Origin: Candidatus Hydrogenedentes bacterium CG07_land_8_20_14_0_80_42_17
GTDB taxonomy: Bacteria > UBA8481
Direction of reading: 5' to 3'
DNA length: 9,731 nucleotides
Assembly (NCBI GenBank): GCA_002780065.1
Contig: PEWQ01000031.1
Location: forward strand, 1-9,731
This document shows, in pieces, positions 1-6,831 of the stretch (the stretch's first letter is position 1; each line of letters starts with the position of its first letter). A model generated the notes under the pieces. That model saw only the letters and a list, made by a program, of their open reading frames with translations. It ran no database searches and was not told the origin of the DNA. Both the position numbers and the translations under genes were made by a program.

Positions 1-975
1 GACGATTTTATTTAGATTAATAAGGTCAGGCAGAGCGGTTCTTGAAACCATATCGCTGAATCCTATGACATTAACGAACATAGAAGTGACTTTACGATGT
101 TCATTCAGAAATTCTTCAGTTTCTCCGCTTATGATATATTTTTTAACTAAATGATCGGGCACCAATGATGTCAGAAAAGGAATTATTTTTACTATTTTTT
201 TTTCATCAAAAGCTGTTTCCTCTTTAGAAATTATTTTCTGCTGTTTATTACTACCAACTTTTCTGGCATCTCTATCAATAAGAAGATAATAATTTTTTTG
301 CATCTTTTTTGTTTGAAGCGTAGGCAATGCAGTAAGCACTGATTTTGAGAGAACAACATCTCCACTATGAGCCAAACCCTGAGCAATCATTAATTCGTTA
401 AAAACTTTTCCTGTAAGAAAATATTCTCTTCGACTGCAATTTTTTCCAAGCACTGTACTGAATATCTTTCCATGATGAATTCCAATATGAACACCCAAAA
501 AATGTTTTTTTCCGGAAACTACTGTCTTTCCATTTTTCTTAATAAAATTCAAAACAGCTATTCCGGCTTTCACCGCATTTTGTTGAGAAATATTTGAAAG
601 CGAATTATCAACTGGAAACATTGCAAGCAAAGAGTCTCCGCCAAATTTCAATACTGAGCCTCTGTATTTTTCAATGAACTTAATGATGCCTGTGAAAAGT
701 TGATTGATAAGTCCAGTAAGTATTTCAGCTCCGTCCTTCTTCTTGCTCATCGAAAATTCTTCAGTTAAAGCAGTGAATCCGCTGATATCTACAGACATTA
801 ACGTGTATAATAGATAACGAGGTCCAGGAATATATCCTTCAGGTTTCTTCAATAAAGCCTCAACAAGGTGCTCGGGAACATATGATTTTATGCGATAATA
901 AAATATAGAATTTTGTTCTTCATTACTTTCCGTTAAAGTTTCGACATGACTTTGCTGTGATTTATCTTGTTTCAT
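1..975 (-). CDS. Class III adenylate cyclase with tandem cyclase domains, N-terminal part (partial)
   Basis: The reading frame is open from an ATG at 975 to the left edge (325 codons), so the C-terminus is missing. Class III cyclases make cAMP (or cGMP) from the nucleoside triphosphate. The first catalytic domain spans about residues 54-235. It has the metal-binding strand VDISGFTALTE (Asp63), the hairpin LKFGGDSLLAMF (second metal Asp114) and the downstream strand GVHIGIHHGK. A second domain begins near residue 296 with SMFVNVIGFSD, where the first metal Asp is replaced by Asn301. The layout resembles soluble adenylyl cyclase (ADCY10-like) proteins, in which the first domain binds the metals and the second supplies other active-site residues; that assignment is inference. 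No signal peptide or membrane segment is visible, so it is probably cytoplasmic. The start is supported by GAGGGG five bases upstream. cAMP rather than cGMP is assumed from family resemblance only. Confidence 0.85.
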   Translation of the reverse strand, partial: MKQDKSQQSHVETLTESNEEQNSIFYYRIKSYVPEHLVEALLKKPEGYIPGPRYLLYTLMSVDISGFTALTEEFSMSKKKDGAEILTGLINQLFTGIIKFIEKYRGSVLKFGGDSLLAMFPVDNSLSNISQQNAVKAGIAVLNFIKKNGKTVVSGKKHFLGVHIGIHHGKIFSTVLGKNCSRREYFLTGKVFNELMIAQGLAHSGDVVLSKSVLTALPTLQTKKMQKNYYLLIDRDARKVGSNKQQKIISKEETAFDEKKIVKIIPFLTSLVPDHLVKKYIISGETEEFLNEHRKVTSMFVNVIGFSDMVSRTALPDLINLNKIV

Positions 976-991
976 AGAAGCCCCTCAAAAG

Positions 992-1020
992 ATTAAATAC
1001 CTTTTTGGTAAAACCGTCAA
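992..1020 (-). promoter_or_regulatory. Candidate sigma70-type promoter for the cyclase gene
   Basis: On the minus strand, TTGACG (1015-1020) is followed after 17 bp by TTTAAT (992-997). Each hexamer has one mismatch to consensus. The predicted start near 985 would leave a leader of only about 10 nt, beginning at or inside the GAGGGG ribosome-binding site (981-986). The real start may therefore lie slightly upstream, or another promoter may be used. Confidence 0.4.
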
Positions 1021-1079
1021 TTTTGCGCAATTTGTATATTTGAACTCAAGTTATTTGAAACAGAGCCGATAAGATAATT

Positions 1080-1544
1080 ATGTTTGGACTGGTTTCACCA
1101 CAAGATATTCTTGATGCTGTGACTTCGGCTAATAATGCCGAAAAAAGAGAATCGGAAATTGCAAAATTAAAAAAAAACGGTGAGGCATCTAATTTCGAAG
1201 ATATTTTACTTTCCACTAATCTTGATCTTCTTCGACCAGACAGGGCAATCCTGAATGCTATGGATTCGATTCGAGATGAAGATGAAGAAAGGCTTACCGG
1301 CATAAAAAAGAGCAGTGCATTTGACGATATCATTTCAGCGAAAGTTGCGGAAGCTCTCGGACCATACTATTCAGGTTCTGGAGCGCCACGGTTGGATATT
1401 ACGTCCTCAGATCCTTTCACGCCCGCAAAAGCTATCTCGAAATTTAAACCCAGAATCGATCCTGCTGCATTAAAGATTGCCAAAGAAAACGGTTTCCCAG
1501 TAGATACTTTTTTCGGAGATCCATTACTTAATCTTCTGGGATAA
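1080..1544 (+). CDS. Hypothetical protein, 154 residues, unrecognised family
   Basis: I do not recognise this protein. It is rich in Asp, Glu, Lys and Ala, has no signal peptide or membrane segment, and contains no cysteine. The N-terminal half (about residues 5-95) looks mostly helical, with a charged stretch RDEDEERL at 65-72. The middle (about 96-125) is richer in Gly, Ser and Pro. The tail (about 126-154) is IDPAALKIAKENGFPVDTFF followed by GDPLLNLLG, with a hydrophobic end that could be a docking segment. The plus frame was preferred over an overlapping minus frame at 1046-1333 because it gives a balanced soluble composition, while the opposite frame is Ser/Phe-rich, as expected of a shadow. 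No strong ribosome-binding site precedes the ATG (GATAAG is the best candidate). It is divergent from the cyclase gene and convergent with yqgE, so it is probably monocistronic. Confidence 0.65.
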   Translation: MFGLVSPQDILDAVTSANNAEKRESEIAKLKKNGEASNFEDILLSTNLDLLRPDRAILNAMDSIRDEDEERLTGIKKSSAFDDIISAKVAEALGPYYSGSGAPRLDITSSDPFTPAKAISKFKPRIDPAALKIAKENGFPVDTFFGDPLLNLLG

Positions 1545-1550
1545 CTCTTC

Positions 1551-1590
1551 CTCAATATTATTGAGCTATAACTTAAGTTTTCTAAAGTTT
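1551..1590. terminator. Possible weak bidirectional terminator between convergent genes
   Basis: In the 63-bp gap between the convergent genes, CTCAAT (1551-1556) and ATTGAG (1560-1565) form a 6-bp stem with a 3-nt loop. A 10-bp palindrome, AACTTAAGTT (1570-1579), and T-rich sequence follow. The stem is short and AT-rich, so intrinsic termination is only a suggestion from position and symmetry. Confidence 0.3.
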
Positions 1591-1607
1591 TCCTTCCTTT
1601 ATCATTA

Positions 1608-2201
1608 TCAATGAATTTTTGCTCCGTTGTTTCCTACGAATAAATCAGGATTAATTCCCATTAATTTAATCGCGTTATTCCAAATTGGTAGAGTATTATT
1701 AGAAAAAACAGTTTTCGTTGGGTTTAGTTCGGGCAGTAGCCAAGTTCCGGACGCTACTTCATTCTCTATTTGTCCCTCGCCCCAGCCTGAATATCCAAGA
1801 AAGAACCTGAAATTTCCTCTCGGTTTTTCGATAATAGATTTCAAAAAATCAGGTCGAGCAGTAAAATATATTCCAGGCACAATTTCTTTGGAAAAATTAC
1901 CTGATTCTTTACTATCATGAAGAAGCCAAATCGAATCCGGCATCACCGGTCCTCCGTAAAATATCGGATTTGATTTAATAGAAGCATTGCAATAAGCCCC
2001 CATAGTCGGCGCGACGTTTTCAAGTGTTAAGTCAATCGGCCGGTTTATAATTAATCCCAATGCGCCTTCATGACCATGTTCTACAATCAATAAAATTGCT
2101 CTCATAAAATTCTGGTCTAGTAGATCAGGGGAAGCCATCAGGAAAGAACCAGAAAAATCTTCCAGAGTGCGAATTATATTTTTTTTCTGTCTTGAACCCA
2201 T
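1608..2201 (-). CDS. yqgE: YqgE/AlgH family protein (DUF179)
   Basis: This is a YqgE/AlgH-family protein of 197 residues, close to the usual length of about 190. Family hallmarks appear in order. The N-terminal segment MASPDLLDQNFMRAILLIVEH comes first (MASPDLL from residue 22), followed by HGHEGALGLIINRP (42-55). Then come FYGGPV (about 81-86), PGIYFTARPDFL (about 109-120) and the signature GYSGWGEGQIENEV (136-149), followed by SGTWLLPE. The biochemical function of the family is not established; AlgH was linked to alginate regulation in Pseudomonas. It should be cytoplasmic. I chose the ATG at 2201; a TTG two codons upstream (2207) is in frame but has no better ribosome-binding site. Neither start has a Shine-Dalgarno sequence, which fits the very close promoter (see 2209-2237). 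The gene is separated by 79 bp from the glycosidase-like gene upstream. Confidence 0.93.
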   Translation of the reverse strand: MGSRQKKNIIRTLEDFSGSFLMASPDLLDQNFMRAILLIVEHGHEGALGLIINRPIDLTLENVAPTMGAYCNASIKSNPIFYGGPVMPDSIWLLHDSKESGNFSKEIVPGIYFTARPDFLKSIIEKPRGNFRFFLGYSGWGEGQIENEVASGTWLLPELNPTKTVFSNNTLPIWNNAIKLMGINPDLFVGNNGAKIH

Positions 2202-2208
2202 AGGCAAA

Positions 2209-2237
2209 ATAATAATCCGAATATCGAGTTATGTCAC
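2209..2237 (-). promoter_or_regulatory. Candidate sigma70-type promoter for yqgE, possibly giving a leaderless mRNA
   Basis: On the minus strand, GTGACA (2232-2237) is followed after exactly 17 bp by TATTAT (2209-2214), one mismatch each. The -10 box ends 7 bp before the ATG at 2201. The predicted transcription start therefore falls on or next to the A of that ATG. Confidence 0.5.
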
Positions 2238-2280
2238 TTGCAACTATTTTGGGTGTATGGTGAAATATTGCCACGATTTT

Positions 2281-4248
2281 TCAGGAAACTCCAGAACTGA
2301 ATCTTATTGACCTTATCTTCAATATTCCCTTTTTCGCATTTGTCTTATACGCAGTGAAATACCACGGCTTCAGCCAGAATTTTATCATAATGCTTTTTAT
2401 TTTATTTGGCTGAGCAAATATTCCCGAACGCTCGAACGGGCCGAATTTCATTTCAGAGAACTCTGCTCTTACAGGCTGAGAAATCATTAACTGACTTTGG
2501 CCACATTCGTCTCGCAAAAATATTCTCAAATTACCGAAAGCTTCATCTTGAACTGATGATTTGCCTGAAAGTTCTATCACAAAGTTTTTGTAAATTCTCA
2601 TATCTATTGCTTGAGGCAATAATAATTCAGCATCAATCTCTCCATCGCCGCTTTCAGGAAAAGAAAATTCAAGTTCCAAAGCATCTCTTCCTGACTGACA
2701 GCTTGCAAATGCTCCTCCAGACGGTCTGATAACAACATTATTCAAATCAAAACTGCTGTCTGCCGAGATAAAACTTTTCGTTTTATAATTCCAGAGCCAT
2801 GAAACTTTTATTTCTGCCGTATCAAGTGCAACTTCAGTATCCGAATATTTAAACGACAAAGCCTCTGAATTGTCGCGCGCTGCGCATAAACTTTCTATTC
2901 CTTCAGCTCGACGTATATGAGTTTTTAGAAGCTCGATTCCTTTTTTTACGAATGGATCCGAAGCGTATATTTTCCTTACGATTCCATCTTCAACGTAATT
3001 TGCAATGGAAAGAAAAAGCATTGCTTGATCAAGAGACAGATAGCGCCGGTCGCGACCGTCAAAGACCCTTTTCGGAATAGAATCAGAAGCAGTATGCCGC
3101 GATTCAGCCATTATTTCGCATCGCAAATCGTAACTGTCTCTGAATCCCCAAGGCTTTTCGTCTTTAACGAACTTGTCTCTCATTCCTCTTAATTCGAAAG
3201 CCTTAAGATTTTCAATCGCATGCTTAGGATAATATTCCATAACCAACGCAGAAACATGAGGCGTCACAACATTAAGCGGCAAAAATCCGCCTTCGGTGTA
3301 TCCGGCGCCAGGGACATTGCAGTTTGACCAGCCCCACAACGGCAAATTAAAAGTTTTAGCAGTGCGAATCTGGTGCCATGCAAAATCCGCTATCGAAGCT
3401 CCCATTTCCGTATTCCGCTCATCCAAAAATATATTATCCATTGCTTGCATGAACAATCCGCCCCATTCGTAGCCCGGCGCAAACCATTCTAATTCACCGG
3501 TTTTTACTCTGGGACGATCGAGCTTGTCCCAATATTCGGGAGGTATTTTTCCGCTGGCAATCGACGAAAAAATTGCGCTTCGCACATCAGACGCGATCCA
3601 AATTCTTCCATTGCCTATAGGTTTGTCATTCTGAAGATCAATTCCGTAAGCCATACCGGTATTGTCATTCCACAAATATTTCCAATCCACTCGTTCAATT
3701 AGCGGAGTAATTTTATCAGAAAGTTCTGGAAAATATGCTCTGCATACAAGCAATCCGCTAATCAATTTATTGAAATCGCTTATCGCACAGACACCGGGAG
3801 TAATTCTAGTATCCGCATCAGCGTCAACGGAAATCCAATTTGGCAAAAAACCGTGACGATGCTCAAGCCTGTAAAGACTGTTCACTATTTTTTCTATTCG
3901 GTCTAGTCCTTCCTTTTTCTCGATAAAACCTAGTTCGACGGCGACAGGCACAGACGCCAGATATAAACCTATATTTGTTGTATTGGTTTTTTCTCCATTA
4001 TCCTGGCAATCCCACGGAAACCCGGTCGAAGCGGATCTGTGTTCATCAAGAAACGACCATGTCTCATGAAGAATCGATAAAAGATATTTATCTTCTTCGC
4101 TATATTTTTTATTTGTTATGCCGCAAGAAACATTCATTATCATCGCTCCTAATAAAATATGCATCATTGTTCTACCGACAATTGCAAATTTACTGTGAAA
4201 TAAATTTCTGCTGGAGTTATTCGATAAAATAAATTTCATTTTTTTCAT
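2281..4248 (-). CDS. Exported (alpha/alpha)6-barrel protein, DUF3131/glycoamylase-like (probable glucan-active glycoside hydrolase)
   Basis: A 655-residue protein, probably exported and acting on a glucan-type polysaccharide. A hydrophobic stretch (about residues 28-41) ends at Cys42 in MNVSCG, suggesting a lipoprotein. The -3 residue is Asn, so the lipobox is atypical, and the n-region is unusually long. Residues about 50-180 resemble DUF3131: TGFPWD, TNTTNIGLYLASVPVAVELGF, LYRLEHRHGFLPNW and ISDFNKLISGLLV. Residues about 255-445 resemble the glycoamylase-like domain of beta-1,2-glucan enzymes (GH144-type): GYEWGGLFMQAM, WGWSNC, GGFLPLNVVTPHVSAL, WGFRDSYD and YLSLDQAMLFLSIANY. The remainder (about 465-655) is beta-rich, ending ILKIRSIRFS, and may be a carbohydrate-binding sandwich. 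Catalytic residues and substrate cannot be assigned from the sequence alone. GGGAG lies 10 bp before the chosen ATG. It follows hoxW after 101 bp and has its own candidate promoter. Confidence 0.78.
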   Translation of the reverse strand: MKKMKFILSNNSSRNLFHSKFAIVGRTMMHILLGAMIMNVSCGITNKKYSEEDKYLLSILHETWSFLDEHRSASTGFPWDCQDNGEKTNTTNIGLYLASVPVAVELGFIEKKEGLDRIEKIVNSLYRLEHRHGFLPNWISVDADADTRITPGVCAISDFNKLISGLLVCRAYFPELSDKITPLIERVDWKYLWNDNTGMAYGIDLQNDKPIGNGRIWIASDVRSAIFSSIASGKIPPEYWDKLDRPRVKTGELEWFAPGYEWGGLFMQAMDNIFLDERNTEMGASIADFAWHQIRTAKTFNLPLWGWSNCNVPGAGYTEGGFLPLNVVTPHVSALVMEYYPKHAIENLKAFELRGMRDKFVKDEKPWGFRDSYDLRCEIMAESRHTASDSIPKRVFDGRDRRYLSLDQAMLFLSIANYVEDGIVRKIYASDPFVKKGIELLKTHIRRAEGIESLCAARDNSEALSFKYSDTEVALDTAEIKVSWLWNYKTKSFISADSSFDLNNVVIRPSGGAFASCQSGRDALELEFSFPESGDGEIDAELLLPQAIDMRIYKNFVIELSGKSSVQDEAFGNLRIFLRDECGQSQLMISQPVRAEFSEMKFGPFERSGIFAQPNKIKSIMIKFWLKPWYFTAYKTNAKKGILKIRSIRFSSGVS

Positions 4249-4272
4249 AGACGTATTACTCCCGACTTTGCC

Positions 4273-4293
4273 AATAATAATATCGTTATTATT
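4273..4293. promoter_or_regulatory. Perfect palindrome AATAATAA-N5-TTATTATT, operator-like
   Basis: Two perfect 8-bp arms (4273-4280 and 4286-4293) flank TATCG. The element covers the -10 box and most of the spacer of the candidate promoter at 4274-4301, where a repressor would be expected to bind. It lacks a GC-rich stem and following T-run, so it is a poor terminator for the hox operon. Confidence 0.4.
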
Positions 4294-4301
4294 ACAGTCA
4301 A
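4274..4301 (-). promoter_or_regulatory. Candidate sigma70-type promoter for the glycosidase-like lipoprotein gene
   Basis: On the minus strand, TTGACT (4296-4301) is followed after 16 bp by TATTAT (4274-4279), one mismatch each. The predicted start near 4267 gives a leader of about 19 nt that contains the GGGAG ribosome-binding site (4259-4263). The geometry is consistent with independent expression from the hox operon upstream. Confidence 0.5.
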
Positions 4302-4349
4302 ATTAAAAGGACATAATACGTTCGTGTAAGCGATTACATATAGAGATTG

Positions 4350-4820
4350 TTAGATATGGATTTCACAGTTGTCAGAAATGAAGCCTTTTAGAAATTCAAA
4401 TGCTTCGTTTAAGTTCTGCTCTGCTTGTTTTGAGATTCTATCCACAAAAAAATTAAACTCATATCCTCGAATTGCAAGAAGATAACCTTGAACTGAAGAG
4501 TTAAAACAAAGACCTGCCAGGTGCAGAATACCTTCCGGCGCGACGCTATGACTCGTTATACTGACTGATTCTTTTGGCGAAAGTTTCGTAAATTCATAAG
4601 GTTCTTTACAATCCACAGAAGAATCCGCAAAAACAATAATGCCATGCTCGGCCGCAATCGCAGAATCTTCAATTTCCAGTTGAATATCTGACTCGCACGT
4701 TACTCCTTCGAGTCGAAGAGCTTCAATTTTTTCCGAAAGCATTTGTCCTAATCCATCGTCGCCGCGCAGAACATTTCCGTAACCGAAAATTAAAATCTTT
4801 TTTATTTTTTCTCCGCTCAT
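4350..4820 (-). CDS. hoxW: Hydrogenase maturation endopeptidase (HoxW/HyaD family)
   Basis: This is a 156-residue member of the [NiFe]-hydrogenase maturation protease family. These enzymes cut the C-terminal extension off the large subunit once nickel has been inserted. Visible hallmarks are GYGNVLRGDDGLG (residues 13-25), QLEIEDSAIAAEHGIIVFADSS (from 47) and SHSVAPEGIL (90-99). By alignment to HybD-type enzymes the likely nickel-sensing ligands are Asp22, Asp66 and His91; this is inferred from motif position. Its expected substrate is the adjacent HoxH, which still carries a 25-residue tail. The start ATG overlaps the hoxH stop by 4 bp (ATGA) with only a weak Shine-Dalgarno sequence, suggesting translational coupling. 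It is the last gene of the operon. The hoxW symbol rests on context, since the family itself is shared by several hydrogenase types. Confidence 0.92.
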   Translation of the reverse strand: MSGEKIKKILIFGYGNVLRGDDGLGQMLSEKIEALRLEGVTCESDIQLEIEDSAIAAEHGIIVFADSSVDCKEPYEFTKLSPKESVSITSHSVAPEGILHLAGLCFNSSVQGYLLAIRGYEFNFFVDRISKQAEQNLNEAFEFLKGFISDNCEIHI

Positions 4821-6277
4821 TCTCTAATTTTACTATCAAGCAGAGAATTGCCGGCATCATAAAGCTCAACTACCAGAGGCATTTTTCCTAAAGCATGTGT
4901 TGCGCATGATAAACACGGATCATACGCTCGTATTGCAACTTCAATTCTATTCAATAGATTTTCGGTAATATTGCTCTTACCTGTAAAATGATCTTTAGCA
5001 ACCCTCTTTACCGCCTGATTCATAGGTTCGTTGTTGTTCGTAGTCGACACAATCAGATTTGCCATTACAACGGCGTCGTTCTTATCAACTCGATAGTGGT
5101 GAAACAAAGTTCCTCTCGGAGCTTCAAGCACGCCGACCGTCTCTTCTCTTCTTGGACCTGACGTCACAAGATCCGTGCCCTGCAAATCCGAGTCATGTAA
5201 TAATTCCTGTATCATCTCTATCGAATGTAAAAGCTCAATCATTCGCGCCCAGTGATAGCACATAGTGACGTTATTCGGCTTGCCGTTAGTCACGGCTTTG
5301 AATTCTTTTCGCTCATTCTCTGCAAGCGGAGTCGGAATGAATGAAGCTGTATTCAGCCTTGCAAGCGGTCCTACTCTATACCAGCCTTGCTCATGCCCCA
5401 GTTTCTTTATGAAAGGAAACTTCATGTATGACCACGACCTGACCTCTTCAGAAACGACTTCGAGATATCTCTGATAATCAACATCATCGACAATTCTGTT
5501 TCCGTCTTTGTCAACCGCTCTTAAAACACCGTCATACAAGTCTAACGCGCCGTCTGATTTCCGAACCAACGAAAGATGATTGGAATCGAACGACCCGAAA
5601 GGCAATAGCTCTTCAACATGTCCGAGCGTAAAATCTTTGGCGATCTTCACGGCACTTTTCGACCATTCAATCATCTTATCGATGTCCTTCAGCAAAAAGT
5701 CGCGTTCCTCAATAGAAAGATTTTTGTTAATTCCGCCAGGTATCGCACCGGTTCCGTGAATCTTTTTTCCGGCAGTTGCCTTGATAACTTCTTGCCCGTA
5801 TTTTCGCATCATAACACCCTGCACTGCTAATTCCGGAAACTTTCCTGCGACAGCAAGAATGTTTCTCATCTCCGGCGGAGCATCAAATGCTGAAAGAGCA
5901 GTGCCGTCGGTACCGAACAATAGATCAGGACTTGAGAGGTGAAAAAAATGCAAAGCATGACTTTGAAACATCTGTCCGTAATGCATTAGCCTGCGCATCT
6001 TTTCTGCAGTCGGAGTCAAATCTTCTCCGCCGACTATTCTGTCCATAGCTTTTGCGGCCGCAAGATGATGTGAAACCGGGCAAATCCCGCAAAGCCTCTG
6101 AACGATTACTGGGACCTCCCAGTAAGGCCTTCCGAGTATAAAACGCTCAAAACCTCTGAACTCGACGATGTGCAGTCTAGCTTCCGTAACCTCGTTAGCT
6201 TCGTTCATATGTATTGTGACTTTGCCGTGCCCTTCAACCCTGGTGACCGGCAAAATCGTGTATTTTCTCGTTCCCAT
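4817..6277 (-). CDS. hoxH: NAD-reducing hydrogenase large subunit HoxH ([NiFe] catalytic subunit)
   Basis: This is the catalytic subunit of a group 3d [NiFe] hydrogenase, which cleaves or forms H2 at the Ni-Fe(CN)2CO centre. In the 486-residue form chosen here, the N-terminal motif RGFERF precedes RLCGICPVSHH (ligands Cys63 and Cys66). The C-terminal motif DPCLSCATH supplies Cys455 and Cys458. Maturation is expected to cut after His461, releasing 25 residues beginning ALGKMP. The start is the ATG at 6277, preceded by GAGGAG (6285-6290) with 7-bp spacing. A TTG at 6292 would add five residues, but it lies inside that ribosome-binding site and overlaps the hoxY stop. The 11-bp gap from hoxY and 4-bp overlap with hoxW place it firmly in the operon. 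Length and motifs are typical and no key residue is missing. Confidence 0.97.
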   Translation of the reverse strand: MGTRKYTILPVTRVEGHGKVTIHMNEANEVTEARLHIVEFRGFERFILGRPYWEVPVIVQRLCGICPVSHHLAAAKAMDRIVGGEDLTPTAEKMRRLMHYGQMFQSHALHFFHLSSPDLLFGTDGTALSAFDAPPEMRNILAVAGKFPELAVQGVMMRKYGQEVIKATAGKKIHGTGAIPGGINKNLSIEERDFLLKDIDKMIEWSKSAVKIAKDFTLGHVEELLPFGSFDSNHLSLVRKSDGALDLYDGVLRAVDKDGNRIVDDVDYQRYLEVVSEEVRSWSYMKFPFIKKLGHEQGWYRVGPLARLNTASFIPTPLAENERKEFKAVTNGKPNNVTMCYHWARMIELLHSIEMIQELLHDSDLQGTDLVTSGPRREETVGVLEAPRGTLFHHYRVDKNDAVVMANLIVSTTNNNEPMNQAVKRVAKDHFTGKSNITENLLNRIEVAIRAYDPCLSCATHALGKMPLVVELYDAGNSLLDSKIRE

Positions 6278-6290
6278 TTTTATTCTCCTC
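6278..6290 (-). promoter_or_regulatory. Ribosome-binding site that decides the hoxH start
   Basis: GAGGAG (6285-6290 on the minus strand) stands 7 bp before the ATG at 6277 and overlaps the hoxY stop codon (6289-6291). This favours ATG 6277 over the upstream in-frame TTG at 6292. Confidence 0.8.
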
Positions 6291-6831
6291 AATCGTACTT
6301 CAAACTATCATAAGCAATGACCGGAGCGCGTCCTTCAAGCAAAGCAGTCAGCACATCCCAAATTGCATCAGCAGGCGGAGGGCATCCCGGAATATAATAA
6401 TCGATCTTTACAACTTCATGGCACGGATAAACCTTTTTCAAAATCATTGGAATCTCTTCGTCGTTAGGAACGATTCCTGAAGGATTGTAAATCCCGGGAT
6501 TATTTAGATACGCGGTTTCAAGACATTCCTCAAGCGGAATATTATTTCGAAGTGCAGGAATTCCTCCTGATATAGCGCAATCACCGAGCGAAACTAAGTT
6601 ATCGCAGTTCTCTCGAAATTCATGGAGCACATGCACATTCTCTTCGTTACAGCAACCGCCTTCTATTATGCCTACAGCGCATCTAGTCGTGATGTGCTTG
6701 AAATCGTTTATCGGCGAGCGGTCGAAATCGACAAGCTCCGCCAATTTCAAAATTCGTTCGTCAATATCGAGTATTGACATGTGACAGCCAAAGCATCCCG
6801 CTAGACTGCAAGTTGCAATTCGAGGTTTCAT
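6289..6831 (-). CDS. hoxY: NAD-reducing hydrogenase small subunit HoxY
   Basis: This is the electron-transfer small subunit paired with HoxH (180 residues). It carries the [4Fe-4S] cluster proximal to the Ni-Fe site, passing electrons to HoxU. The expected ligands are all present: Cys13 and Cys16 in AGCFGCHMS, Cys85 in LGDCAISGG and Cys150 in IPGCPPPADA. There is no Tat signal peptide and no extra medial or distal cluster domain. This fits the short cytoplasmic small subunits of group 3 enzymes rather than membrane uptake hydrogenases. The ATG overlaps the hoxU stop by 4 bp (ATGA at 6828-6831), and AGGTGA lies a few bases upstream, so coupled translation is likely. Family assignment is secure. 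Confidence 0.96.
   Translation of the reverse strand: MKPRIATCSLAGCFGCHMSILDIDERILKLAELVDFDRSPINDFKHITTRCAVGIIEGGCCNEENVHVLHEFRENCDNLVSLGDCAISGGIPALRNNIPLEECLETAYLNNPGIYNPSGIVPNDEEIPMILKKVYPCHEVVKIDYYIPGCPPPADAIWDVLTALLEGRAPVIAYDSLKYD

Noticed and set aside
1046-1333. Minus-strand open frame of 95 codons overlapping the hypothetical gene
   Set aside because: The product is Ser/Phe/Arg-rich, as expected from reading the complement of a Glu/Lys-rich gene, and it matches no family I know.
4273-4293. Intrinsic terminator of the hox operon
   Set aside because: The stem is only A/T pairs and no T-run follows in the direction of transcription. The overlap with a promoter makes an operator more likely.
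5059-5830. Several plus-strand open frames of about 70 codons inside hoxH
   Set aside because: They lie entirely antisense to a fully conserved HoxH reading frame and have no family features.
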